47,304 nucleotides of DNA from Acidocella sp. (GCF_027352905.1 NZ_DAIEIF010000039.1:1-47304), one strand, 5' to 3'; shown: positions 9,387-18,171, counted from the first letter of the stretch. Program-made: numbers and translations. The notes: a model not told the origin generated them from the letters alone.

Positions 9387-10442
9387 ATGGAAGCCTCCGC
9401 CAAACCCGGCGATGAGCGGTTTTTCCGCCGCGCGGGGCCGTTTTCCATCGCGGAATTGGCGGCGCGGCTTGGCATCGCGCCGCCGGCCTCGGGGCGCGTC
9501 ATCTCCGGTGTCGCCCCGCTGCAAACCGCCGGGCCGGAGGATATCAGCTTTCTCGATAATCGCCGTTATGCCGGCCTCCTGACGGAGACGCGGGCGGGGG
9601 CCGTCATCCTGCATCCGGATTTCGCGGATAGGGTGCCTCCCGGCTGTATCCCGCTGGCGGTGGCCGAGCCCTATGTCGGCTGGGCCAAGGTGGCGGCGTT
9701 GTTCTATCCGTTTCCCGCGCCGGAGCCGGGCGTGCATCCCAGCGCCGTCATCGCGCCCTCGGCGGTGATCCACCCCAGCGCCGAGATCGGCCCCGGAGCG
9801 GTGATCGGCGCCGGGGCTGAAATCGGCGCCGAGACCTCTATCGGCGCGCTCGCGGTGCTCGGGCCGGGCGTGGTGGTAGGGCGGCAATGCCGTATTCACG
9901 CCCAGGTGACGCTCAGTCACGCCATTCTCGGCGACCGGGTGGTGATCTATCCGGGGGCGCGCATCGGCCAGGATGGGTTCGGTTTCGCCATGTCAAAAAC
10001 CGGCTTCTACCCCGTCCCCCAGCTCGGCCGGGTGTTGATCGGCGAGGGCGCGGAGGTCGGCGCCAATACCACCATCGACCGCGGTTCCGCCCAGGACACG
10101 GTGATCGGTCCGGGTGTTCATATCGATAATCTCGTGCAGATCGGCCATAATGTGCGCATCGGCGCCCATTCGGTGGTGGTGGCCCAGGCCGGGGTGTCCG
10201 GCTCCACCCGGATCGGCGCGGGGGTGATGATCGCCGCCCAGGCGGGGCTGACGGGCCATCTCACCATCGGCGATGGCGCGCGCATCGGCGCGCAATCCGG
10301 GGTGATGCAGGATGTGCCCGCCGGCGAGGAGGTGCTGGGCGCGCCGGCGCAGAACGCCAGGAGTTTTTTCCGCGAGGTGGTCACCTTGCGCAAACTCGCC
10401 CAATCCGGGCGCAAAGGCCAAAAAACCGGGAATGAGACATGA
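9387..10442 (+). CDS. lpxD: UDP-3-O-acylglucosamine N-acyltransferase
   Basis: Third enzyme of lipid A synthesis: transfers a hydroxyacyl chain from ACP to the 2-amino group of UDP-3-O-acyl-glucosamine. An N-terminal uridine-binding domain (residues 1-100) precedes a left-handed beta helix of hexapeptide repeats (residues about 110-300; for example IHPSAEIGPGAVIGAGAEIG), with the catalytic His in the VQIGHNVRIG turn near residue 253. 351 residues is standard. The end overlaps the fabZ start by 4 nt (ATGA). Confidence 0.97.
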   Translation: MEASAKPGDERFFRRAGPFSIAELAARLGIAPPASGRVISGVAPLQTAGPEDISFLDNRRYAGLLTETRAGAVILHPDFADRVPPGCIPLAVAEPYVGWAKVAALFYPFPAPEPGVHPSAVIAPSAVIHPSAEIGPGAVIGAGAEIGAETSIGALAVLGPGVVVGRQCRIHAQVTLSHAILGDRVVIYPGARIGQDGFGFAMSKTGFYPVPQLGRVLIGEGAEVGANTTIDRGSAQDTVIGPGVHIDNLVQIGHNVRIGAHSVVVAQAGVSGSTRIGAGVMIAAQAGLTGHLTIGDGARIGAQSGVMQDVPAGEEVLGAPAQNARSFFREVVTLRKLAQSGRKGQKTGNET

Positions 10443-10930
10443 CTGACGCGCCGGAGCCAACCCTGCCGCCCGTGGATATGGCGGTGATCGACATCAAGCA
10501 GATCCTGGCGATGATTCCCCATCGCTATCCGTTTCTGCTGCTGGACCGGCTGGTGGAGGTCCGCAAGGACCATTCCGCCACCGGGATCAAGAACGTCTCG
10601 GTCAACGAACCTTTTTTCCAGGGCCATTTTCCCGGTCACCCGGTCATGCCGGGCGTGCTGATCATCGAGAGCATGGCGCAGACGGCGGCGGGTCTCGTCA
10701 TCGCCACGCTGGGGCCGGAGGCCGGCATCCCCATCGTCTATTTCATGTCGATCGACGGGGCCAAATTCCGCAAGCCGGTCACCCCTGGCGACCAGCTTCG
10801 CCTGACCGTGACCAAGGAGCGGCGGCGCGGCCAGATCTGGCGCTTCGACTGCGTGGCGCGGGTGGAGGGCGGCGTAGTGGCGGAGGCGATTATCACGGCG
10901 ATGATCATGGACGGGGTGAAGCCGGTCTGA
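10439..10930 (+). CDS. fabZ: 3-hydroxyacyl-ACP dehydratase FabZ
   Basis: Dehydrates beta-hydroxyacyl-ACP in type II fatty acid synthesis. Hot-dog fold with MIPHRYPFLLLDR at residues 25-37 and the active-site segment GHFPGHPVMPGVLIIE, giving His63 and Glu77 as the catalytic pair. The 163-residue length is normal with a short N-terminal tail. Nested between lpxD and lpxA, it shares the hydroxyacyl-ACP pool with them, a conserved arrangement across Proteobacteria. Confidence 0.97.
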   Translation: MTDAPEPTLPPVDMAVIDIKQILAMIPHRYPFLLLDRLVEVRKDHSATGIKNVSVNEPFFQGHFPGHPVMPGVLIIESMAQTAAGLVIATLGPEAGIPIVYFMSIDGAKFRKPVTPGDQLRLTVTKERRRGQIWRFDCVARVEGGVVAEAIITAMIMDGVKPV

Positions 10931-11020
10931 CAGCGGCGATACGAGCCGAAACCGAATGTGATTGGCCCCTGCCCCCCGCCTCGCGTACAGCCGGGACCAG
11001 GCAGGGTAGCGGAAGAAAAA

Positions 11021-11836
11021 ATGCTGGATACGGTAGAGCGCATGATCCATCCCACCGCCATCGTCGAACCTGGCGCCCGTTTTGCCCCGGATGTGCGAAT
11101 TGGCCCGTATTGCACGGTCGGCAAGGATGTGGTGCTGGGCGAGGGGGTCCAGCTCGTTTCGCATGTCGCGATCGCCGGGCGCACGCAAGTGGGAGCGGGA
11201 GCGAAACTTTTTCCCTTCTGCACGGTGGGGCTCGAGCCGCAGGATCTCAAATATAAAGGCGAGGATACGGAGACGGTCATCGGCCCGCGCACCCAGATCC
11301 GCGAGCACGCCTCCATTCACCGCGGCACCGTCACCGGCAGCGGCGTCACCCGTATCGGCGCGGATTGCCTGCTGATGGCGACCGTCCATGTCGCGCATGA
11401 TTGCGTGGTGGGCGATGGCGTCATCATTTCCAACAACGTGGCGCTGGGCGGCCATGTCGAGGTGGGCGAGCGCGCGGTGATCGGCGGCAACGCGGCCCTG
11501 CTGCAATTTACCCGGGTGGGGGCCGGGGCCATGGTCGGCGGCCTCACCGGGGTGACACGGGACGTGATCCCCTATGGGCGGGTTTTTGGCACGCGGGCCG
11601 AGCTGCTCGGCCTCAATCTCATCGGCCTGAAGCGCCGGGGGGTCGAGAAGGCGGAGCTGGCCGAGATCAACGCGGCGTATAAATTTCTGTTCACGGGGCC
11701 GGGGGTGTTTGTCGAGCGGGTGCGGCGGGTGGCGGAATTATACGGGGCCAACCCCTATGTGCGGGAGATTCTCGACTTCATCGCCACCCCCTCGCGGCAT
11801 GGCATTCTCACCAATGTCGCCGCGCATGAGGATTAG
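11021..11836 (+). CDS. lpxA: UDP-N-acetylglucosamine O-acyltransferase
   Basis: First step of lipid A synthesis: acylates the 3-OH of UDP-GlcNAc. Left-handed parallel beta helix of hexapeptide repeats (MIHPTAIVEPGARF onward), the HRGT and VHVAHDCVVGDG motifs with the catalytic His, and a C-terminal helical domain. I chose ATG 11021 (271 residues) because GGAAG lies 6-10 nt upstream; ATG 11042, which gives the canonical MIHPTA start, is an alternative. The reading frame extends upstream to 10958 but without a good start. A 90-nt gap separates it from fabZ. Confidence 0.95.
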   Translation: MLDTVERMIHPTAIVEPGARFAPDVRIGPYCTVGKDVVLGEGVQLVSHVAIAGRTQVGAGAKLFPFCTVGLEPQDLKYKGEDTETVIGPRTQIREHASIHRGTVTGSGVTRIGADCLLMATVHVAHDCVVGDGVIISNNVALGGHVEVGERAVIGGNAALLQFTRVGAGAMVGGLTGVTRDVIPYGRVFGTRAELLGLNLIGLKRRGVEKAELAEINAAYKFLFTGPGVFVERVRRVAELYGANPYVREILDFIATPSRHGILTNVAAHED

Positions 11837-11863
11837 GCCGGGCGCGGCGCGTCTTTCCCGCGT

Positions 11864-12679
11864 ATGACGCCGCTTGGCATCATCGCTGGCGGCGGGCCCT
11901 TGCCTGGCCAGGTGGCGGAGGCGGCCCTCGCCGCCGGGCGGCCCGTCTTCATCGCCGGCATCGCGCATTATGCCGAGCCGGAGGTGTTGCGGCCCTTTCC
12001 CCATAAATTCTACCGGCTGGGCGCCATCGGCGCGATGATGCGCGCCTTCCGCGAGCAGGGCTGCACGGAGCTGGTGATGATCGGGCCGGTAAAGCGGCCC
12101 TCCTTTCTTTCCTTGCGTCCGGATGCCGAGGGCGCGCGGCTGCTCGCCCGTATCGGCAAAGCGGCGTTTCTCGGTGATGACGGGCTGCTCGCGGCGATCG
12201 TGCGGGTGCTCTCGGAGGAGGGTTTCCGGATCCTGGGCGCGCATGAAATTCTCGCGGACGCGCTGGCCCCGGCGGGGGCGCTGACGCGCGCGACCCCGGA
12301 CGCCCAGGCGCTGGCGGATATCAGCCGGGGGATAGAGGTGCTGAAAATCACCGGCGCGGCGGATATCGGCCAGGCTTGCGTCGTGCAGCAGGGCCTGGTG
12401 CTGGCGCTGGAGACGGTGGAGGGGACGGATGCGATGCTCTCCCGCATCGCGGCGGTGCGCCGCCCCGGCCCCGCCCCCGTGCTGGTCAAGCTGGCCAAGC
12501 CGGGCCAGGAACGCCGCGCGGATCTGCCGACGATCGGGCCGGATACGGTAAGCCATGCGTTAAAAACAGGCCTAGCGGGTATGGCATTCGAGGCTGGCGC
12601 GACCATTTTGATAGCGAAGGCGCAACTTATTGAAATGGCGGATAACGGAAATCTGTTTCTGATCGGCGTTTCTGTATAA
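11864..12679 (+). CDS. lpxI: UDP-2,3-diacylglucosamine pyrophosphatase LpxI
   Basis: Hydrolyses UDP-2,3-diacylglucosamine to lipid X in lipid A synthesis; LpxI replaces the unrelated LpxH in most alphaproteobacteria. The 271-residue protein begins with the family motif [15 protein letters not shown] and contains [29 protein letters not shown] and a C-terminal [11 protein letters not shown] segment typical of the former DUF1009. It follows lpxA by 27 nt. In most relatives lpxB comes next; here gloA does. Confidence 0.94.
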   Translation: MTPLGIIAGGGPLPGQVAEAALAAGRPVFIAGIAHYAEPEVLRPFPHKFYRLGAIGAMMRAFREQGCTELVMIGPVKRPSFLSLRPDAEGARLLARIGKAAFLGDDGLLAAIVRVLSEEGFRILGAHEILADALAPAGALTRATPDAQALADISRGIEVLKITGAADIGQACVVQQGLVLALETVEGTDAMLSRIAAVRRPGPAPVLVKLAKPGQERRADLPTIGPDTVSHALKTGLAGMAFEAGATILIAKAQLIEMADNGNLFLIGVSV

Positions 12680-12707
12680 GAGCGGTCAAGGAAAGACGAG
12701 GTCTGGG

Positions 12708-13106
12708 ATGAGCGAGTTTAGGTATCTGCACACGATGCTGCGGGTGGGGGATCTCGAACGCAGCGTGGCGTTCTACACCAAGCAATTAGGGATGCGGGAG
12801 CTCCGCCGCACCGAGGTGCCGGAAGGCAAATATACCCTCGTCTTCGTGGGCTATGGCGACGAAACCACCCATACCGTGCTGGAACTCACCTATAATTGGG
12901 GCGTGGAGAGTTATGAGATGGGCACGGCCTTCGGTCATCTCGCTCTGGGGGTGCCGGATGTCCAGGCCACATGCGAGACGTTGCGCGCCGCCGGCGTCAA
13001 GATCACGCGGGAGCCCGGCCCCGTTAAATTCGGCACCACCGTGATCGCCTTTATCGAGGACCCGGACGGGTACAAGATCGAGCTGATCGAGCGGAAACCC
13101 CGCTGA
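12708..13106 (+). CDS. gloA: Lactoylglutathione lyase (glyoxalase I)
   Basis: Isomerises the methylglyoxal-glutathione hemithioacetal to S-lactoylglutathione. VOC-fold protein of 132 residues with both beta-alpha-beta-beta-beta modules. The metal ligands appear in YLHTMLRV (His near residue 7), the first-module Glu in [18 protein letters not shown] (His near residue 75) and the Glu in [11 protein letters not shown] (about 124). The N-terminal [22 protein letters not shown] is close to textbook. The gene ends 1 nt before the sulfotransferase-like gene, so the two are probably co-transcribed. Confidence 0.95.
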   Translation: MSEFRYLHTMLRVGDLERSVAFYTKQLGMRELRRTEVPEGKYTLVFVGYGDETTHTVLELTYNWGVESYEMGTAFGHLALGVPDVQATCETLRAAGVKITREPGPVKFGTTVIAFIEDPDGYKIELIERKPR

Positions 13107-13107
13107 G

Positions 13108-14316
13108 ATGCCCGCGCTGGCGACCCTGCTGAGCCAGGGCTTCCGGCTCGCGGACCGGCTGCTGCCCGAGTCCGCGTTTCCGGTGGAAAGTGCTGAGCAG
13201 CTGGTGCGGGCGGCGGGGGTGGCTCCCTCTCCGGACGCGCTGGCCGGGCTGGAACGGCTGCTCGATTCGATCCGGGCGGAATCCGCCCTCAGCCTGTTCG
13301 GCCGGGTGTCGCTGCATTGGGATTTTTTGCGGCTGTTGCGCAATGCCAGCCTCATCGAGGCGGCCCATGCCTCCAACCCGGCCCTCTCCGCCACGCCGGT
13401 CAAGGCGCCGCTTTTCATTCTCGGCCTGCCCCGCTCCGGCACGAGTTTTCTCCATTCGCTGCTGGCCGAGGATCCCGCGAACCAGGTGCCGCGCAACTGG
13501 CAGATGATCTATCCCGCGCCGCGCCCGCCCGGTTTCTCCCCGCGCGCTGACAAGCGGGTGGGGAAGGTGGATAAGCAGCTGGAATTGTTCAACGGGCTCG
13601 CGCCCGGCTTTCGCGAGTTGCATCCCATCACCGCTGATAGTCCGCAGGAATGCAGCGAGATCACCGCGCATGTCTTTCAGAGCCTGCGCTTCGATTCCAC
13701 CCACCGGGTGCCTTCCTATTTCGACTGGCTGGAGGCGCACGGGCATGATGACGCCTTCCGCTTCCACAAAAAATTCCTGCAATATCTCCAGGCCGGGGAG
13801 CCGGCCCGCTGGGTGCTGAAATGCCCGGACCATACGTTCACGCTGAGCGCCATATTGCGGGTATATCCCGATGCGCGTTTCGTCATCCTCCACCGCGACC
13901 CGATCGCCGTGCTCGGTTCCGTCGCCCATCTCACCCAGGTGCTGCGCCAGCCCTTCCTGCGCGAGATCGATGCCGGCGAAATCGGCGCCCAGGTGGCGGC
14001 GCGCTGGACCCAGGGAGCGAATCTGTTGCTGGAGTTCGACCGGCGCACGGATGTGCCCGCCGCCGCCAAGTTCCACATGCAATATGAGGAATTCACCGCG
14101 GATCCGGTGCTGGCGGTGGAGCGGATCTACGCGCATTTCGGCGAGGAGCTGACCGAGCCGGGCCTGCAGGCGATGCGGCGGATGGCGGAGGCGAAGCCGC
14201 GCGGCGGCTATGGCCGGCATGCCCCTTACCGGCTGGAGGCGTTCAAGCTCAGCGTGCCAGCCTTGCAAAAGGCGTTTTCGCCCTACGTTCAGCAATATTG
14301 CCAAGCAGCTCGGTAA
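13108..14316 (+). CDS. Sulfotransferase-family protein
   Basis: PAPS-dependent sulfotransferase fold (Sulfotransfer_3 type). The 5'-phosphosulfate-binding loop is visible as FILGLPRSGTSFLHSLL at about residues 95-111, and the 3'-phosphate-binding segment DARFVILHRDP lies near residues 254-264. The 402-residue length and the helical N-terminal extension match a bacterial subfamily whose acceptors are mostly unknown. Its 3' end overlaps the opposite-strand glycosyltransferase by 68 nt. Neighbouring glycosyltransferases suggest a carbohydrate or envelope acceptor, but that is inference. Confidence 0.82.
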   Translation: MPALATLLSQGFRLADRLLPESAFPVESAEQLVRAAGVAPSPDALAGLERLLDSIRAESALSLFGRVSLHWDFLRLLRNASLIEAAHASNPALSATPVKAPLFILGLPRSGTSFLHSLLAEDPANQVPRNWQMIYPAPRPPGFSPRADKRVGKVDKQLELFNGLAPGFRELHPITADSPQECSEITAHVFQSLRFDSTHRVPSYFDWLEAHGHDDAFRFHKKFLQYLQAGEPARWVLKCPDHTFTLSAILRVYPDARFVILHRDPIAVLGSVAHLTQVLRQPFLREIDAGEIGAQVAARWTQGANLLLEFDRRTDVPAAAKFHMQYEEFTADPVLAVERIYAHFGEELTEPGLQAMRRMAEAKPRGGYGRHAPYRLEAFKLSVPALQKAFSPYVQQYCQAAR

Positions 14317-15409
14317 GGGTTTCGAGCAATACCGGGGCGGTCACGCCGAGGCTGTAATGCCGCTCGGCGCGCCGCCGCGCCGCCGCGCCCATCCGGGCGC
14401 GCAAATCCGGCGAGTCCCGCAGCGCGCGCAAATTTTGCAACCAGGCCAAGGCATCGGCGGCGAGAAAGCCGGTCTCGCCAGAATTGACGATGCGGTTATT
14501 GGCGCCGACGGGGCTGGCAATGGCGGGGCGCGCCATCGCCATATACTGGATGAGCTTGTAGCCGGATTTGCCATTCGCCCATTCCGAATCGGGCAGGGGC
14601 ATGATGCCGGCATGACAGCGCGCGATCAGCGCGGATTCGTTCGCCTCGCTCCAGGGCTGGGATTCGACTTCCACGCCGGGCAGGGTATAGCCGGGCGCGC
14701 CGATGACCAGCAATTTCAGCGGCGCCTCCGCGGCCAGCTGGCGCAGGGGCGCTGCCAACGCGTCGAGATAGGCGGCGGTGAGCGGCGTGCCGATCCAGCC
14801 GATGGTGAAGGGGCCGTCCGGCGCCGGCAGGAGAGGATAGCGGGCAAGATCAACCACGGTCGGCAGCAGCAGGATATTGCGCGCGCCCTCCGCGCTGGCC
14901 CAATGATAGAGGGTCTCGTTGGCGACGATGGTAAGCGCTGACCCGCGCAGCAGATGGGTGAACTTATGGCCCAGCGCCGCCCTTACCAGGCGCGAGGGCG
15001 AATCGGCGTAGCGCAGGGCCCAGGCATCGTCGAAATCGAGGATATAGGGCGTGCCGCCCATCAAAATACGTTCCGCCTGGTGGGGCAGCCAGGGGAGCAG
15101 CTCTTTTTCGATCCAGAGCAGATCGTGCCGACGGATGGCGGCGCGCAACCCCGCCACGCGCAGATAGGCCCGCGCCGCCGGCAGGGCGCGAAAGCGGCCG
15201 CCATAAAGGGCCCGCAGATAATCATCCTGCAAAAAAGGCCGGTGCTCGATCTGGATGGCCTGGCTGAGATGGGGGATGTATTGGGCGAGGCGCAGGCGGG
15301 ATGAGGCGCCGAGCGCGCCGTAACGGGTGGCGCATAACAGGCTGCCGGATACCGCCGCCGCCCGGGGCGCGGGCGGGTCGGGACAGGTAAAACGCAGCTT
15401 TTCAGACAT
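14249..15409 (-). CDS. Family 4-like glycosyltransferase
   Basis: Probable GT-B glycosyltransferase of 386 residues. The N-terminal half has RYGALGASSRLRLAQY (acceptor-side loop) and DLLWIEKELLPWLP; the C-terminal half carries FTIGWIGTPLTAAYLDAL, then MPLPDSEWANGKSGYKLIQYMA with the Gly-Lys and Glu/Lys pattern of nucleotide-sugar binding, and a final GET followed by a conserved tail. Start chosen at ATG 15409 (MSEKLRF); GAGG sits only 2 nt upstream, so an earlier start up to 15496 remains possible. Substrate not recognisable. Divergent from the next glycosyltransferase. Confidence 0.8.
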   Translation of the reverse strand: MSEKLRFTCPDPPAPRAAAVSGSLLCATRYGALGASSRLRLAQYIPHLSQAIQIEHRPFLQDDYLRALYGGRFRALPAARAYLRVAGLRAAIRRHDLLWIEKELLPWLPHQAERILMGGTPYILDFDDAWALRYADSPSRLVRAALGHKFTHLLRGSALTIVANETLYHWASAEGARNILLLPTVVDLARYPLLPAPDGPFTIGWIGTPLTAAYLDALAAPLRQLAAEAPLKLLVIGAPGYTLPGVEVESQPWSEANESALIARCHAGIMPLPDSEWANGKSGYKLIQYMAMARPAIASPVGANNRIVNSGETGFLAADALAWLQNLRALRDSPDLRARMGAAARRRAERHYSLGVTAPVLLETLTELLGNIAERRAKTPFARLAR

Positions 15410-15501
15410 AGCCTCAACATAGGCTGGATTCGCGATAAAATCTAAATCAAAAGTTGCATATTGAAACCGAAATTTCAGCGCATACACCACATTCATTCTT
15501 C
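15410..15501. promoter_or_regulatory. A+T-rich divergent promoter region between two glycosyltransferase genes
   Basis: The 92 bp between the two divergent starts is strikingly A+T-rich compared with the flanks, as expected for back-to-back promoters. It holds an inverted repeat TGAAA-N6-TTTCA at 15462-15477. A possible + strand pair is TTGAAA (15461-15466) with TACACC (15483-15488) at 16-bp spacing, but the fit is weak. No protein-like frame is convincing here. Confidence 0.4.
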
Positions 15502-16692
15502 ATGAGCGATCTCCTCTCTCCAGCCCATGCGCTATGGCGCGTTTTGCCCGCCGGGCCTCGCCGGGCAACGCTGCGGCGGCTGGCGGCGGCCATGGCGCCG
15601 CGGGCGGATGCCACCCTCCCGGCCCGCTCGCGCGGGGTGGTGGTGGCGGGCGAGATGGGGTGGGGCACCGGGCTCGGCCAGGCGGCGCGCAGCCTGGCCA
15701 TGGGGGCGAGGCTGCTGGGCTATGGCGGTGGCGAGGTGAGTTGCGGCGTGGGCCGCAAGCCGCGCGGTCCGGCTCCACCCCCGGGCGCGGCCCTGCTGCT
15801 CGCGATCAACGCCCCCAGCCTGCCATTGATGCTGGCGCGGGCGGAGCGGGATCTGCTGCGCGGCCGGCTGGTCATCGGCGCCTGGGTGTGGGAATTGCCC
15901 GTGGTCCCGCCGGGCTGGGCGGCGGGCCGGCGCTACGTGCATGAGGTCTGGGCGCCCTCGCCCTTCGCCGCGCAGGCGCTGGAGGCGGTGGCGCCGCGGC
16001 GGGTGCGGGTGGTTCCCTACCCGCTCGCCCTTCTCCCCCCTTCGCCCGCGCCGCCTTGCGCGGATGTGCCGGAGGGCAAGGTGGTGACGCTGATGGCGCT
16101 GTCCCTCGGCTCCAGCGTGGCGCGCAAGAACCCGGCGGCCGGCATCGCCGCCTTCCGCCGCGCCTTTGGCCGCCGCGACGACCAGCTTTTGGTGATCAAG
16201 CTCTCCGGCGCCGCCGCCGATCCGCGCGCGGCGGCGCAACTCGCCGCCGAGGCGGGGCCGAATATCGCGGTGTTCAGCGGGGCATGGCCGGAGGAGCGGA
16301 TGGCGGCGCTGATGGAGCGGGCGGATATCGTCTTGAGTCCCCACCGCGCCGAGGGGTTCGGGCTGGTGCTGGCCGAGGCGATGCTGCGGGGCAAACCGGT
16401 GGTGGCCACCGGCTGGTCGGGCAATCTCACCTTCATGGACCAGGCGAGCGCCGCGTTGATCGGCTATGAGCTGGTGCCGGTGGCGGATGCGAGCGGGCTT
16501 TATCCGCCCCTGCGCGGGGCGCGCTGGGCGGAGCCGGATATCGGCCATATGGCGGAATGGTTGCGGCGGCTCGGCGATGACGCGGCGTTGCGCGCGGCGC
16601 TGGGGGGGCGCGGGCGGGCCCATGCCAGCGCCTGCCTGGGCGGCGGGGCGATGCGCGCCGCGCTGGCCGCGCATGGCGTGGCTCCGCTGTGA
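15502..16692 (+). CDS. Family 4-like glycosyltransferase
   Basis: Probable GT-B glycosyltransferase of 396 residues. [17 protein letters not shown] near residue 50 is the N-terminal glycine-rich loop; [23 protein letters not shown] and the retaining-enzyme donor motif [27 protein letters not shown] (split here near residues 285-312) are typical of GT4 enzymes with the EX7E pair. A longer start at 15454 falls in the A+T-rich promoter region, so ATG 15502 is preferred. Substrate unknown; with the divergent glycosyltransferase and the sulfotransferase it probably decorates a surface glycan. Confidence 0.82.
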   Translation: MSDLLSPAHALWRVLPAGPRRATLRRLAAAMAPRADATLPARSRGVVVAGEMGWGTGLGQAARSLAMGARLLGYGGGEVSCGVGRKPRGPAPPPGAALLLAINAPSLPLMLARAERDLLRGRLVIGAWVWELPVVPPGWAAGRRYVHEVWAPSPFAAQALEAVAPRRVRVVPYPLALLPPSPAPPCADVPEGKVVTLMALSLGSSVARKNPAAGIAAFRRAFGRRDDQLLVIKLSGAAADPRAAAQLAAEAGPNIAVFSGAWPEERMAALMERADIVLSPHRAEGFGLVLAEAMLRGKPVVATGWSGNLTFMDQASAALIGYELVPVADASGLYPPLRGARWAEPDIGHMAEWLRRLGDDAALRAALGGRGRAHASACLGGGAMRAALAAHGVAPL

Positions 16693-16759
16693 GGGCAGGG
16701 CGGGTGGACGCGGCGCCGCCCGGCATGGTTTGCTGAGCGCTCCGGATTGGGAGGCAAGG

Positions 16760-17380
16760 ATGACAGCGGCGCGGATCGGGATCGGCGGGCCGGTCGGCTC
16801 GGGCAAGACGGCGTTGATCGAGGCGTTGATCCCGGTGCTGCGCCGCCGGGGGGTCAATCTCGCCGTCATCACCAACGACCTCGTCACCATCGAGGATGCG
16901 GAGCGGTTGCGCCGCTCCGGGCTGATCGAACCCGAGCGGGTGGGGGCGGTGGAGGCCGGGGCCTGCCCGCACACGGTCATCCGCGAGGACCCGACCCTCA
17001 ATATATTGGCGGGGGACCGCATGGAGGCCGCCATTCCCGGCCTCGACCTGATCATCTACGAATCGGGCGGCGACAATCTCGCCTCGACCTTTTCGCTCGA
17101 TCTCGTGGATTGGTGGATGTTCGTCATCGACGTGGCCGGGGGGGACGACATTCCCCGCAAGGGCGGTCCCGGCGTGCTGCGCTGCGACCTGCTGGTGGTG
17201 AACAAGACCGACCTTGCCCCCCATGTCGGGGTGGATCTGGAGCGCATGCTGGAGGAGGCGCGCGCCGCGCGCGAGGGCAGGCCGGTGCTTGCCACCATTG
17301 CCCGCCAGGGCGCGGGGATCGAGGCGCTGGCGGAGGCGATCAGCCGCGCGGTTTTATTCGTGGAGGATAGGGCTGGATAA
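16760..17380 (+). CDS. ureG: UreG-family GTPase (urease accessory protein), orphan
   Basis: SIMIBI-class GTPase; the family delivers nickel to urease with UreF/UreH/UreE. The 206-residue protein has the P-loop GGPVGSGKT near residue 9, the metal-binding CPH motif in [41 protein letters not shown] and the guanine-specificity NKTD. GGGAGG at 16749-16754 fixes the start. Differences from common UreG ([10 protein letters not shown] where NDIYTKEDAE is usual, EAGACPH for ETGGCPH) suggest a divergent branch. No urease structural or other accessory gene is in the window, so its client is uncertain. Its stop lies 3 nt from the tRNA-Leu CCA end. Confidence 0.9.
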   Translation: MTAARIGIGGPVGSGKTALIEALIPVLRRRGVNLAVITNDLVTIEDAERLRRSGLIEPERVGAVEAGACPHTVIREDPTLNILAGDRMEAAIPGLDLIIYESGGDNLASTFSLDLVDWWMFVIDVAGGDDIPRKGGPGVLRCDLLVVNKTDLAPHVGVDLERMLEEARAAREGRPVLATIARQGAGIEALAEAISRAVLFVEDRAG

Positions 17381-17383
17381 GGC

Positions 17384-17470
17384 TGGTGCGGGCGGTCGGA
17401 ATCGAACCGACACTCCGTTGCCGGAACTGGATTTTGAGTCCAGCGCGTCTACCAGTTCCACCACGCCCGC
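17384..17470 (-). tRNA. tRNA-Leu (anticodon CAA), CCA encoded
   Basis: Read on the minus strand, the acceptor stem GCGGGCG (from 17470) pairs with CGCCCGC, followed by discriminator A at 17387 and an encoded CCA (17386-17384). The anticodon loop CTCAAAA, closed by CTGGA/TCCAG, gives anticodon CAA reading UUG codons. A long variable arm (class II tRNA) and the T-loop GGTTCGATTCC are present. A near-consensus promoter lies just upstream (17482-17510). Confidence 0.95.
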
Positions 17471-17481
17471 GACGCCCGGGA

Positions 17482-17510
17482 TCTATAGCGGGGCCATCCC
17501 CGCCTGACAA
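17482..17510 (-). promoter_or_regulatory. Sigma-70-type promoter of tRNA-Leu
   Basis: On the minus strand, TTGTCA (17510-17505) and TATAGA (17487-17482) are separated by exactly 17 bp and place the start near 17475, about 5 nt ahead of the mature tRNA. Five of six -35 bases match consensus. The spacer carries a GCGGGG/CCCCGC dyad, which could be mistaken for a terminator of the upstream gene. Confidence 0.75.
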
Positions 17511-17516
17511 CATCCG

Positions 17517-18125
17517 CTACGGCGTGGCGCCGAAGCCGAGAAACCCCGCCTGCGGGTCGGGCGTGCCGGTATCGCCCGCCGGGTAGCGGGGGGCGAGGGC
17601 CGGGGCGCGGGCCGGCTGGATGGCCGGGTTGGGGCGGGGTTTGCCGGGTTTGGCCTTGCCCGGAGCGCCGTCCGCGCCGTTGAGGGTCCAGGGCGCGCCC
17701 ATCGTGCCGCCGCCATCCTGCATCGCCAGCTCGTTGCGCGTGCCGAGCAGCAAAAAGGTGATGTTGTTGCGGTTCAGGGCGATGGAAAGATCGAGCGGCG
17801 TCTCGCCGAACTGGTCCTTGGCCCCCAAATCGGCGCCGCGGCTCACGGCGTCCTGGGCCGAGGCATAGTCGTTCTTGGTGATGGCGGCGAAAAGCTCCTG
17901 GGTCGGGTCGCCGCCGATCGGCCTTTGTTTTTGCACGGTGGCGGGGCCGGGGGCGGCGCCCACGCCCGGCAGGCCGGTGGGGGCGATGTTCGGCTGGTTG
18001 GGTTTGGGTTGGGGGGCGGGGGCGCCGCCCGGCCCGCCCATGCCGCCCCCCATGGGAATCTGGGCCTGGGCCGGAACGGCCATGGCGGCCAGCGCCACCA
18101 GGGGCAGAAGGAAAAAATATTTCAT
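17517..18125 (-). CDS. Secreted ankyrin-repeat-like protein
   Basis: 202 residues. A clear signal peptide (residues 1-21, hydrophobic LLPLVALAAMAV, cleavage after AQA) is followed by a Gly/Pro/Gln-rich linker (22-70), then one to two ankyrin-type helical hairpins at about residues 73-130 (DPTQELFAAITKNDYASAQDAV, GADLGAKDQFGETPLDLSIALNRN) and a Pro/Ala/Lys-rich tail. Ankyrin repeats mediate protein contacts; a partner cannot be named. Likely periplasmic. It ends just before the tRNA-Leu promoter. Confidence 0.7.
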   Translation of the reverse strand: MKYFFLLPLVALAAMAVPAQAQIPMGGGMGGPGGAPAPQPKPNQPNIAPTGLPGVGAAPGPATVQKQRPIGGDPTQELFAAITKNDYASAQDAVSRGADLGAKDQFGETPLDLSIALNRNNITFLLLGTRNELAMQDGGGTMGAPWTLNGADGAPGKAKPGKPRPNPAIQPARAPALAPRYPAGDTGTPDPQAGFLGFGATP

Positions 18126-18171
18126 AATCGCTAAGTTTAACGGAAAGGCGGGGAAGCGTCCATGCGCCGCG

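Noticed and set aside
7098-9920. Very long minus-strand open frame (940 codons) opposite bamA, skp and lpxD
   Set aside because: High GC makes antisense frames open by chance; the product is His/Arg/Gly-rich low complexity with no domain, while the + strand genes are certain.
17488-17503. GCGGGG/CCCGC-type dyad as terminator of the ankyrin-like gene
   Set aside because: It falls exactly in the 17-bp spacer of the tRNA-Leu promoter and lacks a T-tract.
17386-17586. Plus-strand frame with VGIEPTLRCRNW over tRNA-Leu
   Set aside because: Antisense of the tRNA-Leu gene; the peptide is the usual tRNA artefact.
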